This document shows, one piece after another, positions 35,249 to 44,930 of a stretch of 64,000 nucleotides of DNA. Under the pieces are notes generated by a model. The model ran no database searches, had not been told where the DNA came from, and saw only the letters and a program-made list of their open reading frames with translations. The translations under genes and the position numbers were made by a program. Every line of letters starts with the position of its first letter. Position 1 is the stretch's first letter. The stretch spans positions 248,001 through 312,000 of the forward strand of contig CAMBLM010000001.1 in NCBI GenBank assembly GCA_945868475.1, given 5' to 3'. Source of the stretch: an uncultured Ruminococcus sp. (GTDB taxonomy: Bacteria; Bacillota; Clostridia; Oscillospirales; Ruminococcaceae).

Positions 35249-35262
35249 TGAAAACGATTTCT
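35249..35262 (+). promoter_or_regulatory. cre-like operator (LacI/CcpA-family) downstream of the promoter
   Basis: TGAAAACGATTTCT fits the catabolite-responsive element pattern TG-N-AA-N-CG-N-WWW-CA except for the final base (T in place of A). It starts 10 bases after the -10 box and so lies over the likely transcription start, where a bound repressor would block RNA polymerase. Confidence 0.6.
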
Positions 35263-35283
35263 CAATATGAAAGGATCGATAAA

Positions 35284-37515
35284 ATGAAAAATCACAGCAC
35301 GATAAAAAAGATCGGAGCGGCAGCAGTCTGCTTATGTATGATGTTCGGCGTTCTGACGGGTTGTTCGGACAATAAAACTTCTGATAACGCTGAAACCACA
35401 TCTGCGGCTGCAAATGCAACGGACACCGATTCCGCGCAGGCTGTTCTTAACACCGACTGGAGTTACGGTCAGGTAGAAATTGGCGGCGGCGGATTTGTTA
35501 CGGGCGTTTTCAGCACTTGCGAGGAGAATGTTTACTATGCCCGTACAGATGTTGGCGGTGCATACCGTTGGGACGAAGCCGCACAGCAGTGGAAGTCACT
35601 CAGCTATTGGGTAACGGATGAGGACAAGGGCTTGCTCGGAATTGACGGACTTGCGGTTGACCCTAACGATGCTTCAAAGCTCTATCTTCTTGCAGGAACA
35701 GAGTATTTCAGCGGTGGAAAGACGGCTATACTTATTTCTGACAATTACGGTGAAACATTTACTGTTGTTGATGTTACCGATAAAATAAAAGCTCACGGCA
35801 ACGGAATGGGCAGAGGCAACGGCGAAAGAATAGCTGTTGACCCTAACAACGGCAGCATTATCTTTGTCGGCGGAAGAACGGGCGGAATGCTCAAAAGCAC
35901 AGACGGCGGAAACACTTGGGAACAGGTAGCAAGCTTCCCCGTAACTTCGACAACTAACGGCAACGGCATAAACGGTATCGTTTTTGACCCATCATCGGAA
36001 AAAGACGGTGCTTCGCAGAAGATATATGCTTCGGTTTCGAGAAATGGTGACGATAATATCTTTGTTTCCGAGGACGGCGGCGCAAGCTGGAATCCTATCA
36101 AGGATGGCAACACAAAGCTTATGCCGCAGAGAATGAAACTCGATTCAAAAGGTAATCTTTATGTTGGGTATGCTACAAAGGAAGGACCTTGGAACGCAGG
36201 TGCGGGCGCACTCTGGAGATACAATACCGATGGTTCTGTTGAAGATATTTCGCCTATGAGTGTTTCTATTGGCGATATTGTTATCGACCCGACAGATGAT
36301 AACAAGCTCATAACTGTTTCTACCAACAACTGGAACGAACAGCCTAACGGTGCTTTCGGTGACTCATTCTTTGTATCAGCAGATGGTGGCAAGAACTGGA
36401 AAAATATCATTAAAGATATGACAATGAGTGACGGCGGTATCCCTTGGATCGCAGGCTATGCTATTCACTGGTGCTGTTCGCTTGAAATAAATCCATTCAA
36501 TACAAATGAAATTATGGTAACTTCGGGCAACGGTATTTTTGCATGCGATAATATCTGGGACGAGCATCCTGAGTTTTACTTTAATGCAAAAGGAATAGAA
36601 GAAGTTGTTCCCGAGGATATCGTAACAATGGAGGGTTATCCGCTCGTTTCCGCTATCGGTGATTATGATGGCTTTGTACATAATGACATAAAAGAACCTG
36701 CCGAACGTCATAAGGGACAGATTGGCTCATGCACAAGCATTGCTATCGCATATCAGAACAGAGATTACTGGGCAAAGGTCGGCGGAAGCGAATCCGAAAT
36801 GGCGCTTATCTACAGCACAGACGGCGGCGAAACATGGAATGATATCACCACTTCTCCCGAAGAGGGCAAGATACTTTACCGTGGAAAGCTTGGCTTCACG
36901 GCTGACGGCTCACGACTTTTCTGGAGTTCCACAAACAGCTTCAGCGCATACTATACCGAAGATTTCGGACAGACATGGACAAAGTGCGAGGGTATCACCG
37001 GCAAAGATGTTTACTTCCTGGGTGACCCGAATAACAGCAATTATGTATATGCCTGCGGAAACAGTGCGGTTTTCTTGAGCTCTGACGGCGGAAAGACATT
37101 TTCAAGAATGGCAATTGTAAGCCCAAGCTTCTCAAGATTATGTGCAGACCCATCCGAAGAGGGAACATTCTATATTCCCGGCGGTGCAGGACTTTACAAG
37201 GCAACGAACCACGGCGAGAATGTAACACTTATTGACGGCATCAAATATTGCGAAGCAGTCGGACTGGGCAAGGCAAAGAATGACGGCGATCCGTATGTTA
37301 TCTATATCTACGGTACCCCCAAGGATTCCGATGTAAAGGGTGTTTATATGTCCGAGGACAATGGGGCAACTTGGGTACGCATCAATGATGATCTCCACAA
37401 CTTCGGCGGAACCGGCAATGGCGTATTCGTAAGCGGCGATATGAACGTTTACGGCAGATGCTATATGAGTACGGTCGGACTTGGAATAGCTTATTTCGAC
37501 AAAAACGAAAAGTAA
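35284..37515 (+). CDS. GH74-like xyloglucanase, lipoprotein
   Basis: A 743-residue exported protein. A signal peptide ends with the lipobox LTGC near residue 23, followed by a Ser-Thr-Ala linker, so it is lipid-anchored. The N-terminal block VEIGGGGFVTGVFSTCEENVYYARTDVGG-like is the typical GH74 entrance, and at least eight Asp-box/BNR-type repeats (S-D-GG-TW) give two seven-bladed propellers by family analogy. GH74 enzymes cut the xyloglucan backbone. No dockerin or carbohydrate-binding module is visible, so it is not cellulosome-attached. The nearest alternative is a GH74-type glycan-binding protein. Confidence 0.85.
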   Translation: MKNHSTIKKIGAAAVCLCMMFGVLTGCSDNKTSDNAETTSAAANATDTDSAQAVLNTDWSYGQVEIGGGGFVTGVFSTCEENVYYARTDVGGAYRWDEAAQQWKSLSYWVTDEDKGLLGIDGLAVDPNDASKLYLLAGTEYFSGGKTAILISDNYGETFTVVDVTDKIKAHGNGMGRGNGERIAVDPNNGSIIFVGGRTGGMLKSTDGGNTWEQVASFPVTSTTNGNGINGIVFDPSSEKDGASQKIYASVSRNGDDNIFVSEDGGASWNPIKDGNTKLMPQRMKLDSKGNLYVGYATKEGPWNAGAGALWRYNTDGSVEDISPMSVSIGDIVIDPTDDNKLITVSTNNWNEQPNGAFGDSFFVSADGGKNWKNIIKDMTMSDGGIPWIAGYAIHWCCSLEINPFNTNEIMVTSGNGIFACDNIWDEHPEFYFNAKGIEEVVPEDIVTMEGYPLVSAIGDYDGFVHNDIKEPAERHKGQIGSCTSIAIAYQNRDYWAKVGGSESEMALIYSTDGGETWNDITTSPEEGKILYRGKLGFTADGSRLFWSSTNSFSAYYTEDFGQTWTKCEGITGKDVYFLGDPNNSNYVYACGNSAVFLSSDGGKTFSRMAIVSPSFSRLCADPSEEGTFYIPGGAGLYKATNHGENVTLIDGIKYCEAVGLGKAKNDGDPYVIYIYGTPKDSDVKGVYMSEDNGATWVRINDDLHNFGGTGNGVFVSGDMNVYGRCYMSTVGLGIAYFDKNEK

Positions 37516-37520
37516 TTTTG

Positions 37521-37553
37521 AAGAGCAGCAGATATCTCTGCTGCTCTTTTTTT
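37521..37553 (+). terminator. Strong terminator after the GH74-like gene
   Basis: AAGAGCAGCAGA (37521-37532) and TCTGCTGCTCTT (37537-37548) form a perfect 12-base stem around TATC, followed by a run of T residues. Confidence 0.9.
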
Positions 37554-37575
37554 ATGAAAAAACAGTGAAAGGTCT

Positions 37576-37603
37576 TTTACTTCGCGAAAAAATATGTTAT
37601 AAT
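37576..37603 (+). promoter_or_regulatory. Promoter of the ABC transporter operon
   Basis: TTTACT (37576-37581), 16 bases, TATAAT (37598-37603) with an extended TG at -10. It lies about 36 bases before the first gene. Confidence 0.65.
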
Positions 37604-37639
37604 AGCTATATATAATATTTTCAAAAAAGGAAGTAAAAA

Positions 37640-38341
37640 ATGAGCTTTGTTGAATTAAAGAATGTGTATAAACGTTATAAAATGGGCGAAGTTACTATAA
37701 ATGCATCTGACGGGATAAATTTCAGCATCGAAAAGGGCGAATTTGCTGTTATTGTCGGAGCAAGCGGTGCGGGAAAGACTACAGTTCTCAATATGCTTGG
37801 CGGAATGGACAGCTGTGACGAGGGTGAGATAATCGTTGACGGCGTTGATATTGCAAAATATTCTCCGAAAGAGCTTATTTCGTACAGACGATATGATATT
37901 GGCTTCGTTTTCCAGTTTTACAATCTTGTCCAGAACCTTACGGCGAAAGAAAATGTTGAGCTTGCTACGGAAATATGCAAAGACTGCATCGGTGCAGAAC
38001 AGATACTCCGTGAAGTCGGACTTGGCGACAGAATGAACAACTTTCCTGCACAGCTTTCGGGCGGCGAACAGCAGCGTGTTTCTATTGCAAGAGCACTTGC
38101 CAAAAAGCCAAAGCTTCTGCTTTGTGACGAGCCGACGGGTGCACTCGATTATCAGACGGGAAAAACTATCCTAAAACTTTTGCAGGATACCTGCCGAAAT
38201 ACGGGTACGACAGTTGTTGTCATAACGCATAACCTTGCGATCACTCCGATGGCTGACCGAGTTATCACCATAAAAAGCAGCAAGGTCGAAAGTATTGTTC
38301 TGAATGATAAGCCTGCTTCGATAGACACCATTGAATGGTAA
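37640..38341 (+). CDS. ABC transporter ATP-binding protein (MacB/LolD type)
   Basis: A 233-residue ATPase with Walker [10 protein letters not shown] (near residues 38-46), Q-loop FVFQFYNL, signature [15 protein letters not shown], Walker [13 protein letters not shown], and H-loop ITHN. It belongs to the FtsX-type exporter ATPases and pairs with the FtsX-like permease that starts 14 bases downstream. These systems often export peptides, antibiotics or lipoprotein cargo, or sense cell-wall damage; which applies is not shown. Confidence 0.92.
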   Translation: MSFVELKNVYKRYKMGEVTINASDGINFSIEKGEFAVIVGASGAGKTTVLNMLGGMDSCDEGEIIVDGVDIAKYSPKELISYRRYDIGFVFQFYNLVQNLTAKENVELATEICKDCIGAEQILREVGLGDRMNNFPAQLSGGEQQRVSIARALAKKPKLLLCDEPTGALDYQTGKTILKLLQDTCRNTGTTVVVITHNLAITPMADRVITIKSSKVESIVLNDKPASIDTIEW

Positions 38342-38355
38342 AGAGGTAACGTTCT

Positions 38356-41313
38356 ATGAAAAAATCAATGCTGAAAAATACATTCCGAAGTATAAAAAAC
38401 ACTTTCGGAAGATTTATTGCGATCTTTGCAATAATTGCGCTCGGTTCAGGATTTTTTTCGGGAATAAAAGCTGCCTCGCCCGATATGAAAAAGAACGCTT
38501 GGAATTATTATAATGAACATTCGCTTGACAATATCCACATAATGTCAACTCTTGGATTTGAACAGAACGAAGTCGATGATATCGCTTCATTCGATGATGC
38601 ATTTTATTCCGAAGGAGCATATTCGTCCGACCTTTTTATAGAGAGTGATTCTGTTTCGCGTAAAGCTGTAAAGGTTTATTCCTACGATCCGGAGAGTAAG
38701 TTCAACTATCCCGAGATCATTGAGGGACGACTTCCGCAGAACAGTGACGAATGTGTTGTTGACTATAAATTCCGAGAAACTGAACAGCCGAAAATAGGGG
38801 ATAAAGTAGCTTTTTCTGCCCCGAACGAAGATGATATCTCCGATACGCTTTTACGGAATGAATATACTGTTGTGGGTTATATAAGGCTGCCGATGTATAT
38901 CTCATTTGAGCGTGGAACAACATCTATCGGAAACGGAACGCTGAACGGTTATGTTCTTATCCCAAAAGAAAATTTTGACCTTGAAGTTTTCACCGATGTT
39001 TATGTTAAAGTTGATGGTGCTGAAAAGCTTGACCCGTTCAAGAACGAATATGATGATTTTATCGAAGAAAAGATAAACTTGCTTGAAGACTTCGGTGAAA
39101 CAGAGATAGAAAAGCGTGTGAAGAAGATCACCGATGATGCTTACGAAGAAATAAATGATGCAAAAGCTGAGGTCAGTGATTCGCAGAAAGATATTGAAGA
39201 TGCAAAAGAGAAGCTTGTCGATGGTGAGATAGAATATAATGACGGTTTGAGAGCCATTGAAAAGCTTAGAGCTGTTTCGGGAAAACTCAATGAGATCCTT
39301 TCAGACTATGAAACAGCCGCCGTTTCCGACCAAAGTGAAATATCCGCTGTTATCGATGAATTGGATCAGGGCGATTTCTTTTCGGCTGATGAAGATCTTG
39401 TTCAGCTTTTGACGGGATATATGTCTATACCTGCCGAATATGACAACGGCACAAAGGCTGCATGCAAAAACGGACTGGAACAGTATATTTCAGCAATTGA
39501 TAATTCTATAACAGACAATTCGGAAAATCTTGCCAAGGCACGTTCCGAGCTTGACAATGCTGCCAACGAAATTGCAGACGGCGAAGCAAAACTCAAAGAT
39601 GCGCAGGCAGAGATAGCCGATGCAGAAAAAGAAGTTGCCGACAAGACAAAAGACGCAAAATGGTATGTAATGGGCCGTAGTGACATTTATCCGTCATTCG
39701 GAAATTACGGCGATGACTGCGACAAGGTCGATGCTATTGCAAAGGTATTCCCCGTATTCTTTATCCTTATTGCCGCGCTTGTCTGCTGGACGACAATGAC
39801 GCGAATGGTCGAGGAGCAGCGTATCCAGACGGGTACATTCAAGGCACTCGGCTACGGTTACGGCGAAATAATGGGACAATATATACTTTATGCCGTTCTT
39901 GCGAGCATTCCGGGAGTTATCGCAGGTGTGGCACTTGGACTGGGAACTATCCCTAAGCTTATTTTCACCTGTTATAAATCGATATATGCTTTCGATAAAT
40001 TTTCCGCTTCATTCAGGTGGGACTATGCGCTCTACTGCGCAGTTGCTGCCTGCCTCTGTACGGGACTTTCATCGTTTATGGCTTGCCAAGTGGAGCTTAT
40101 CTCAAAGCCTGCGGAGCTTATGCGCCCCAAGCCGCCGAAAAACGGAAAGCGTATCTTCCTTGAAAGGATAAAACCGCTCTGGAGCAGAATGAAGTTTACC
40201 ACAAAGGTCACATTCCGAAATCTTTTCCGATACAAAAGCCGTGTTATAATGATGGTGATCGGTATCGGAGGATGTACAGCATTGCTTGTTACGGGTTTCG
40301 GACTTCGTGATTCGATAGTAAGTATCGTTGACAGACAGTATTCAAACGTTTTCCTATATGATGCGGTGGCTGCGCTTGATGACGGAAAAGCTGACTATGC
40401 CAAAGTCAAAAAAGCCGCTGATGATACAGGTCTTGTTGACAATTCGATGTTTGCAATGCAGAAAGTCGATGATCTTTATTCGGAAAAAGGCTCTGCCGAA
40501 GTCTATCTGATCGTTCCCGATGATGAAAAAAATATTTCCGATTTTTTCGATATCCATAACCGTGTGACAAAAGAGCATTACAATCTTTCGGATAATGGGA
40601 TCGTTATAAATGAAAAGCTTGCACGTTTGCTCGATGTAAAACTTGGCGACAGTGTTTATTTTGAGCAGGGACATTCCGCTGAGATCATCGGAATAATGGA
40701 AAATTACACGTTCAACTATGCATTTATAGCTTCGGGCGGCTTTGACAAGCTTGGACTTGACTATGAACTTAAAAATAACGTAATGTACATTGATATGAAC
40801 TATGTTTCGAGGGAAAGTGAGCTTTCCGAAGCTCTTGTTGAGCGTGATGATGTGCTTGCGGTAAACTATTCTTCAAGCGGAAGTGACAGCTTCAGAACTC
40901 TTGTTGAAAGCCTTTCCTTTATCGTTATTCTTGTAATAGTCTGCGCAGGAGCGCTTGCATTTGTTGTAATGTTCAATCTTACGAATATAAATGTAAATGA
41001 ACGTTTGCATGAACTTGCAACGATAAAAGTCCTCGGATTTTATGACGGCGAAGTTGCAGCGTATATTTACCGTGAAAACACGATATCCGCACTTATGGGA
41101 ATGATAGCGGGACTTATTTTCGGCGTTTTCTTCGAGGGCTTTGTAAGACATACCTGCGAAGTCGATTCTGTAATGTTTGCACCCGATATCCCTGCATATT
41201 GTTTCTTAGCTGCTGCGGCTCTTACTATCGTATTTGCGGTCTTTGTGAACATAATGCTTTATTTCCGCCTGAAAAAGATAGATATGGCGGCTTCGCTCAA
41301 ATCAGTTGAGTGA
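38356..41313 (+). CDS. FtsX-like permease with long extracytoplasmic coiled coil
   Basis: A 985-residue permease. One N-terminal membrane segment (about 16-36) is followed by a large extracytoplasmic domain with a Glu/Lys/Asp-rich coiled coil (about residues 255-440; repeats such as DAKAEVSDSQKDIEDAKE). Two FtsX-type membrane domains follow, one near 470-590 and one at the C-terminus near 850-970. The first has the EEQRIQTGTFKALGYG block and the second HELATIKVLGFYDGEVAAYIYREN, the FtsX signature. Long coiled-coil permeases of this type are common in Clostridia. Its cargo is unknown. Confidence 0.87.
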   Translation: MKKSMLKNTFRSIKNTFGRFIAIFAIIALGSGFFSGIKAASPDMKKNAWNYYNEHSLDNIHIMSTLGFEQNEVDDIASFDDAFYSEGAYSSDLFIESDSVSRKAVKVYSYDPESKFNYPEIIEGRLPQNSDECVVDYKFRETEQPKIGDKVAFSAPNEDDISDTLLRNEYTVVGYIRLPMYISFERGTTSIGNGTLNGYVLIPKENFDLEVFTDVYVKVDGAEKLDPFKNEYDDFIEEKINLLEDFGETEIEKRVKKITDDAYEEINDAKAEVSDSQKDIEDAKEKLVDGEIEYNDGLRAIEKLRAVSGKLNEILSDYETAAVSDQSEISAVIDELDQGDFFSADEDLVQLLTGYMSIPAEYDNGTKAACKNGLEQYISAIDNSITDNSENLAKARSELDNAANEIADGEAKLKDAQAEIADAEKEVADKTKDAKWYVMGRSDIYPSFGNYGDDCDKVDAIAKVFPVFFILIAALVCWTTMTRMVEEQRIQTGTFKALGYGYGEIMGQYILYAVLASIPGVIAGVALGLGTIPKLIFTCYKSIYAFDKFSASFRWDYALYCAVAACLCTGLSSFMACQVELISKPAELMRPKPPKNGKRIFLERIKPLWSRMKFTTKVTFRNLFRYKSRVIMMVIGIGGCTALLVTGFGLRDSIVSIVDRQYSNVFLYDAVAALDDGKADYAKVKKAADDTGLVDNSMFAMQKVDDLYSEKGSAEVYLIVPDDEKNISDFFDIHNRVTKEHYNLSDNGIVINEKLARLLDVKLGDSVYFEQGHSAEIIGIMENYTFNYAFIASGGFDKLGLDYELKNNVMYIDMNYVSRESELSEALVERDDVLAVNYSSSGSDSFRTLVESLSFIVILVIVCAGALAFVVMFNLTNINVNERLHELATIKVLGFYDGEVAAYIYRENTISALMGMIAGLIFGVFFEGFVRHTCEVDSVMFAPDIPAYCFLAAAALTIVFAVFVNIMLYFRLKKIDMAASLKSVE

Positions 41314-41335
41314 TCTCCCGGAGGAGGGAAATTTT

Positions 41336-42571
41336 ATGAACAATAAAAATGAAAAGCTTGTCAGCGTTATAATAATCATACTTTCACTGATAGCATTTGT
41401 TGTGGTCGCCTGCATTGTTATCTTTCGCAAGCCTGCTGATGCTCAGGAGATAATGCCGAAGATCGTCGGTTATACCGTTGATGATGTCAGCGGCTGCTAC
41501 AGCAGATTTTTCACGCTTGATGTAGAATATGACTATGATACCGACTATGAAAAGGGCGTTATCCTTTCGCAGAGCATTGCTCCCGAAGAGGCATATATTC
41601 CGGGTGAAACGGTTGTTAAAGTAATAGCGAGCGGAGGAAAACGCCAAGCGGAAACGACAGCAGAGCAGACTGAGGCAGTGACAGAAACCAAACCTGCCGA
41701 ACCCGAAACGCCAAAGCTTGTACAAACACTTCTTGTTGATGAACCAAGTTTTGATTTTGAAACAATGTCCGAGGGTGAACCCTCTACAATAATCACTTCG
41801 GGTATCGATACAGACAATGAAGAAATAAGTGTTGCTCTTGACGATCTTTACAATGTACTTATAAAAAAATACGGTGATGCAGGTTTTATGTTTGTTAATC
41901 TTGAAAGCGGAGCATCGGTCGAATACAATGCAGATGTTTCATTCTCGGCGGCAAGCATTATAAAAGCACCTTATGTAAGAGCAGTTCTCGGAAACGAAAC
42001 AGACCTTTCCGAAAGCTTTGAAATGACCGAGGATATGCTCAATTCAAGTTCTGAACTTATCGATAATCAACCAATTGGAACAAAGTTCACCATCGAAGAA
42101 CTTGCGAAAGCTACCATTGAAAAGAGCGACAATACGGCATATAAAATGCTCTATAACTACATAGGCTATGACTGCTTCAATCAGCTTGCGGATGGACTTG
42201 GACGTGACGAGCGAATGACCGATGACAACTACTGGTTCAAATTAACCGCAAGAGAAACTGCTGTTTACTTCAAGGATATTTATTTCTTCAATGAGGAGCA
42301 TCAAAACGGTGCGCTTATGAAAGAATTCCTTGCAAACAGCGAGCATAATGATCTTTTCTCAGACGAGCTTGAAGAATATACGGTCTGCGAAAAATACGGT
42401 TTTCTTCCGCAGGATGATTTCTATACTCTTGGTGCGGCGGCTGTTGTCTATACCGATTCACCGTATGTTATCGTACTCTATATCCGAAGCACTTCTTCAA
42501 ATATCAAAACCCAGCTTTTCCATGACTGCGCACGATATGCAGATAATTTGAACAAGCTTATTTCAGAATAA
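41336..42571 (+). CDS. Membrane-anchored PASTA and beta-lactamase-fold protein
   Basis: A 411-residue protein from ATG 41336 (GGAGGAGGG upstream). One membrane segment (about 10-31) is followed by a single PASTA domain (about 38-105), a Thr-Glu-Pro linker, and a serine beta-lactamase-like domain (about 160-410). SXXK is SIIK and SXN is SDN, in EKSDNTAYK. The expected KTG is not evident; EKYGF occupies a plausible position, so activity is uncertain. The PASTA repeat resembles the first PASTA of the PrkC in this window (PNIVGY and PKIVGY). It shares the operon with the transporter and lies 22 bases after it. Confidence 0.82.
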   Translation: MNNKNEKLVSVIIIILSLIAFVVVACIVIFRKPADAQEIMPKIVGYTVDDVSGCYSRFFTLDVEYDYDTDYEKGVILSQSIAPEEAYIPGETVVKVIASGGKRQAETTAEQTEAVTETKPAEPETPKLVQTLLVDEPSFDFETMSEGEPSTIITSGIDTDNEEISVALDDLYNVLIKKYGDAGFMFVNLESGASVEYNADVSFSAASIIKAPYVRAVLGNETDLSESFEMTEDMLNSSSELIDNQPIGTKFTIEELAKATIEKSDNTAYKMLYNYIGYDCFNQLADGLGRDERMTDDNYWFKLTARETAVYFKDIYFFNEEHQNGALMKEFLANSEHNDLFSDELEEYTVCEKYGFLPQDDFYTLGAAAVVYTDSPYVIVLYIRSTSSNIKTQLFHDCARYADNLNKLISE

Positions 42572-42612
42572 AAAAACGCGTGACTTTCGCAAAATGAAAG
42601 TCACGCGTTTTT
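42572..42612. terminator. Very strong bidirectional terminator
   Basis: A perfect 17-base stem (42572-42588 with 42596-42612) of the form A-run, GC-rich core, T-run. It lies between the convergent PASTA gene and queF and terminates both. Confidence 0.92.
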
Positions 42613-42613
42613 A

Positions 42614-43111
42614 TTATCTGTTATCGACTTTTTCGGGATAAAGATCGTGATGTGTAAGTCTGTCAACTGCGACCTGTTCCCACATCGTACCTTTCTTGCC
42701 ATAATTGCAGTAAGGGTCAATGGAAATGCCGCCGCGCGGAGTGAATTTGCCCCAGACTTCGATATACTTAGGATCCATAAGCTTGATAAGGTCTTTCATA
42801 ATGATGTTCATACAGTCCTCGTGAAAATCACCGTGGTTACGGAAGCTGTAAAGATAAAGCTTCAAGGATTTGCTTTCTACCATTTTTACGGACGGAACAT
42901 AGGAAATATATATCGTCGCAAAGTCAGGCTGTCCCGTGATGGGGCAGAGGCTTGTAAATTCGGGACAGTTGAACTTTACGAAATAATCATTGTCCTGATG
43001 CTTGTTTACGAAAGTTTCAAGCACGTTTGGGTCATAGTCGGTAGGATACTTGGTTTTCTGATTGCCGAGGAGCGTAATGCCCTGTGTTTCTTCGGTATTT
43101 CTTCCTGTCAT
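42614..43111 (-). CDS. queF: NADPH-dependent 7-cyano-7-deazaguanine reductase
   Basis: Reduces preQ0 to preQ1, the last step before tRNA insertion. The 165-residue protein is the short YkvM-like type. The catalytic Cys lies in the [12 protein letters not shown] block near residue 55, and the QueF motif [22 protein letters not shown] is intact near 75-96. GGAGAA precedes its ATG. It is the last gene of the six-gene que operon. Confidence 0.96.
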   Translation of the reverse strand: MTGRNTEETQGITLLGNQKTKYPTDYDPNVLETFVNKHQDNDYFVKFNCPEFTSLCPITGQPDFATIYISYVPSVKMVESKSLKLYLYSFRNHGDFHEDCMNIIMKDLIKLMDPKYIEVWGKFTPRGGISIDPYCNYGKKGTMWEQVAVDRLTHHDLYPEKVDNR

Positions 43112-43124
43112 TTTTTGTTCTCCT

Positions 43125-43805
43125 TTACTTTAAAAGCGGATCGGTGACGCCGTTTGCTTCAAATGCTTTCTGACGGTCGATACAAGTTCCGCATACGCCG
43201 CAAGGCTTGTCGTGACCTTCATAGCAGCTCCAAGTCAGTTCATAAGGTACGCCGAGTTCAAGTCCTTTCTTTACAACGCCTGCCTTGTTCATTCCGACAA
43301 AAGGTGCTTCGACCTTGACCTGATGACCGCTGCCCTCCCAAACGGCTGTATTCATAGCATTATTGAACACCTCAGAGCAGTCGGGGTAAGCATTTCCTGC
43401 CGCATCATCAGCGTGAGCACCGTAGAGAATAACTCCGCAGCCTTTGGACAAAGCTATGCTTGCCGCAGAAGCAATAAAAAGACCGTTTCTGAACGGAACA
43501 TAGGTCGAAACCGGCGAACCGTCTGTTTCTTTAAGCTGTTCTGCATAGCTTTCGTGCGGAACTTCCTTGTCGGAATGCTGCAAAAGAGAGCAGTCCGAGA
43601 ACTTGAACATTTCCGAAAGGTCAAGCTTTATAAACTCAACCCCGTAGTGCTTTGCTATTTTGTCAGCAGCTTCAACTTCCTTTGTATGCTTCTGACCATA
43701 TGAAACGGAGAGTGCAACAACATTATCCTTTCCATATCTGTCAATGGCAAGTGCAAGACAAGTCGTGCTGTCAACGCCGCCGCTGAATAAAACAAGTGCT
43801 TTCAT
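43125..43805 (-). CDS. queC: 7-cyano-7-deazaguanine synthase
   Basis: ATP-dependent enzyme that converts 7-carboxy-7-deazaguanine to preQ0. The PP-loop [12 protein letters not shown] is near residues 7-18, and the zinc-binding cluster CGVCGTC is near residue 205. Length of 226 residues is normal. It lies downstream of the P-loop kinase gene (gap 12 bases) and is followed by queF after 13 bases. Confidence 0.96.
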   Translation of the reverse strand: MKALVLFSGGVDSTTCLALAIDRYGKDNVVALSVSYGQKHTKEVEAADKIAKHYGVEFIKLDLSEMFKFSDCSLLQHSDKEVPHESYAEQLKETDGSPVSTYVPFRNGLFIASAASIALSKGCGVILYGAHADDAAGNAYPDCSEVFNNAMNTAVWEGSGHQVKVEAPFVGMNKAGVVKKGLELGVPYELTWSCYEGHDKPCGVCGTCIDRQKAFEANGVTDPLLK

Positions 43806-43817
43806 AGTCGTACTCCT

Positions 43818-44333
43818 TTATAAATTTTGTAGGTCAATTTTATATTCATCATTGATAAGGATATATTTGCAGTCATATTTTCTGCAAAATTCCAGATTTT
43901 CCTTGTTTTCGGAAATAAGCTCTTCCGCATTGAGCCAACTGTCATCAAGCCGCTTTTCAATATCGTCTGCGTGACGCTTTATATCGGCAAAATGCTCGTT
44001 TATATACTTTTCCGTCATTATAAGGCAGAGAAATTTTATATGCCGCAGATATCTTTCGTCAAAATCATTTTTCCAGTCAAAAGGTATATAGCACCCTTCA
44101 ATGATAAGGTTTTGTTCGTTTTCAATTGCGGTTTTGACTATCTCTTTTACGATATTCCAAAGATAGGGGAGAAGCTCTTTATCATCCGACGGTGTAAGCT
44201 TCGTCTGACCGCTCCGTATTAGTCCCATTTTGAGATGATCTATCGAAAGATACGGATATTTGTATTTTTCAAGAAGCTTTTGCGCGAGAAGAGTTTTGCC
44301 TGTATGTGAACAGCCGTTTATAAGTATTACCAT
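43818..44333 (-). CDS. P-loop kinase of unknown substrate (AAA_33 / zeta-like)
   Basis: A 171-residue P-loop NTPase. The Walker A is GCSHTGKT at residues 7-14, an unusual form, with a lid-like central region and the potential base in SIDHLKMG. It resembles small nucleoside or shikimate-type kinases and zeta-toxin-like proteins; I cannot name a substrate. It is firmly inside the que operon: 6 bases after folE and 12 bases before queC. No antitoxin partner is adjacent, which argues against a toxin role. It could act on a queuosine-pathway intermediate or be a hitchhiker. Confidence 0.7.
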   Translation of the reverse strand: MVILINGCSHTGKTLLAQKLLEKYKYPYLSIDHLKMGLIRSGQTKLTPSDDKELLPYLWNIVKEIVKTAIENEQNLIIEGCYIPFDWKNDFDERYLRHIKFLCLIMTEKYINEHFADIKRHADDIEKRLDDSWLNAEELISENKENLEFCRKYDCKYILINDEYKIDLQNL

Positions 44334-44339
44334 ATTTTG

Positions 44340-44930
44340 TTACATCTTCATTTGCATGAAAAGTCTGTTCTGGAGTGCAGCTTCGGTCTCAAAACGTCCT
44401 CTGAAAGTGGTTGAAACCGTCTTTGCGCTCGGTTTCTTGATCCCGCGTGCCGTCATACAGCTGTGATTTGCTTCGATTATTACAGCAACATCGGGAGAGC
44501 CGCTTGCAAGTGTGATAATTTCTGCAATATCAGCACCAAGACGTTCCTGAAGCTGTAAACGCTTTGCTGCCATATCAGCAATTCTTGCGATCTTGGACAA
44601 GCCGAGAACTTTTCCGTTAGGAATATATGCGACCGATACTTTCATATCATACATCAGTGCAATATGATGCTCACAATATGAGAAAACCTCGATATCCTTT
44701 ACAAGAACAATATCATCGCTGTGCCTTGAAAAACCATCCTCAAATGATTTGTTGAACATTTCCGCGATCTCTGCGTTAGAATAGCGCATTCCCTCAAAAA
44801 CCTCTCCGTACATTCTTGCAACACGGTCGGGAGTTTCACGAAGTCCTTCTCTGTCGGGATCTTCGCCGAGTGCAACAAGAATACCTCGGATATGTTCTTT
44901 TATAGCTTCATAGTCAAAATCCTTTTTCAT
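44340..44930 (-). CDS. folE: GTP cyclohydrolase I
   Basis: Zinc enzyme that converts GTP to 7,8-dihydroneopterin triphosphate, the shared precursor of queuosine and folate. The zinc-binding CEHH is in [14 protein letters not shown] near residue 77, and a second metal Cys lies in the SCMTARG block near residue 148. The 196-residue length is normal. Its place in the que operon shows it supplies this pathway, in which QueD uses the product. The ATG directly follows the queE stop. Confidence 0.96.
   Translation of the reverse strand: MKKDFDYEAIKEHIRGILVALGEDPDREGLRETPDRVARMYGEVFEGMRYSNAEIAEMFNKSFEDGFSRHSDDIVLVKDIEVFSYCEHHIALMYDMKVSVAYIPNGKVLGLSKIARIADMAAKRLQLQERLGADIAEIITLASGSPDVAVIIEANHSCMTARGIKKPSAKTVSTTFRGRFETEAALQNRLFMQMKM

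Noticed and set aside
41336-42571. Beta-lactamase-fold protein considered as an antibiotic-resistance gene.
   Set aside because: It is membrane-anchored, carries a PASTA domain, shares an operon with an exporter and lacks a clear KTG triad. A role in the envelope is more likely, and resistance is not supported.
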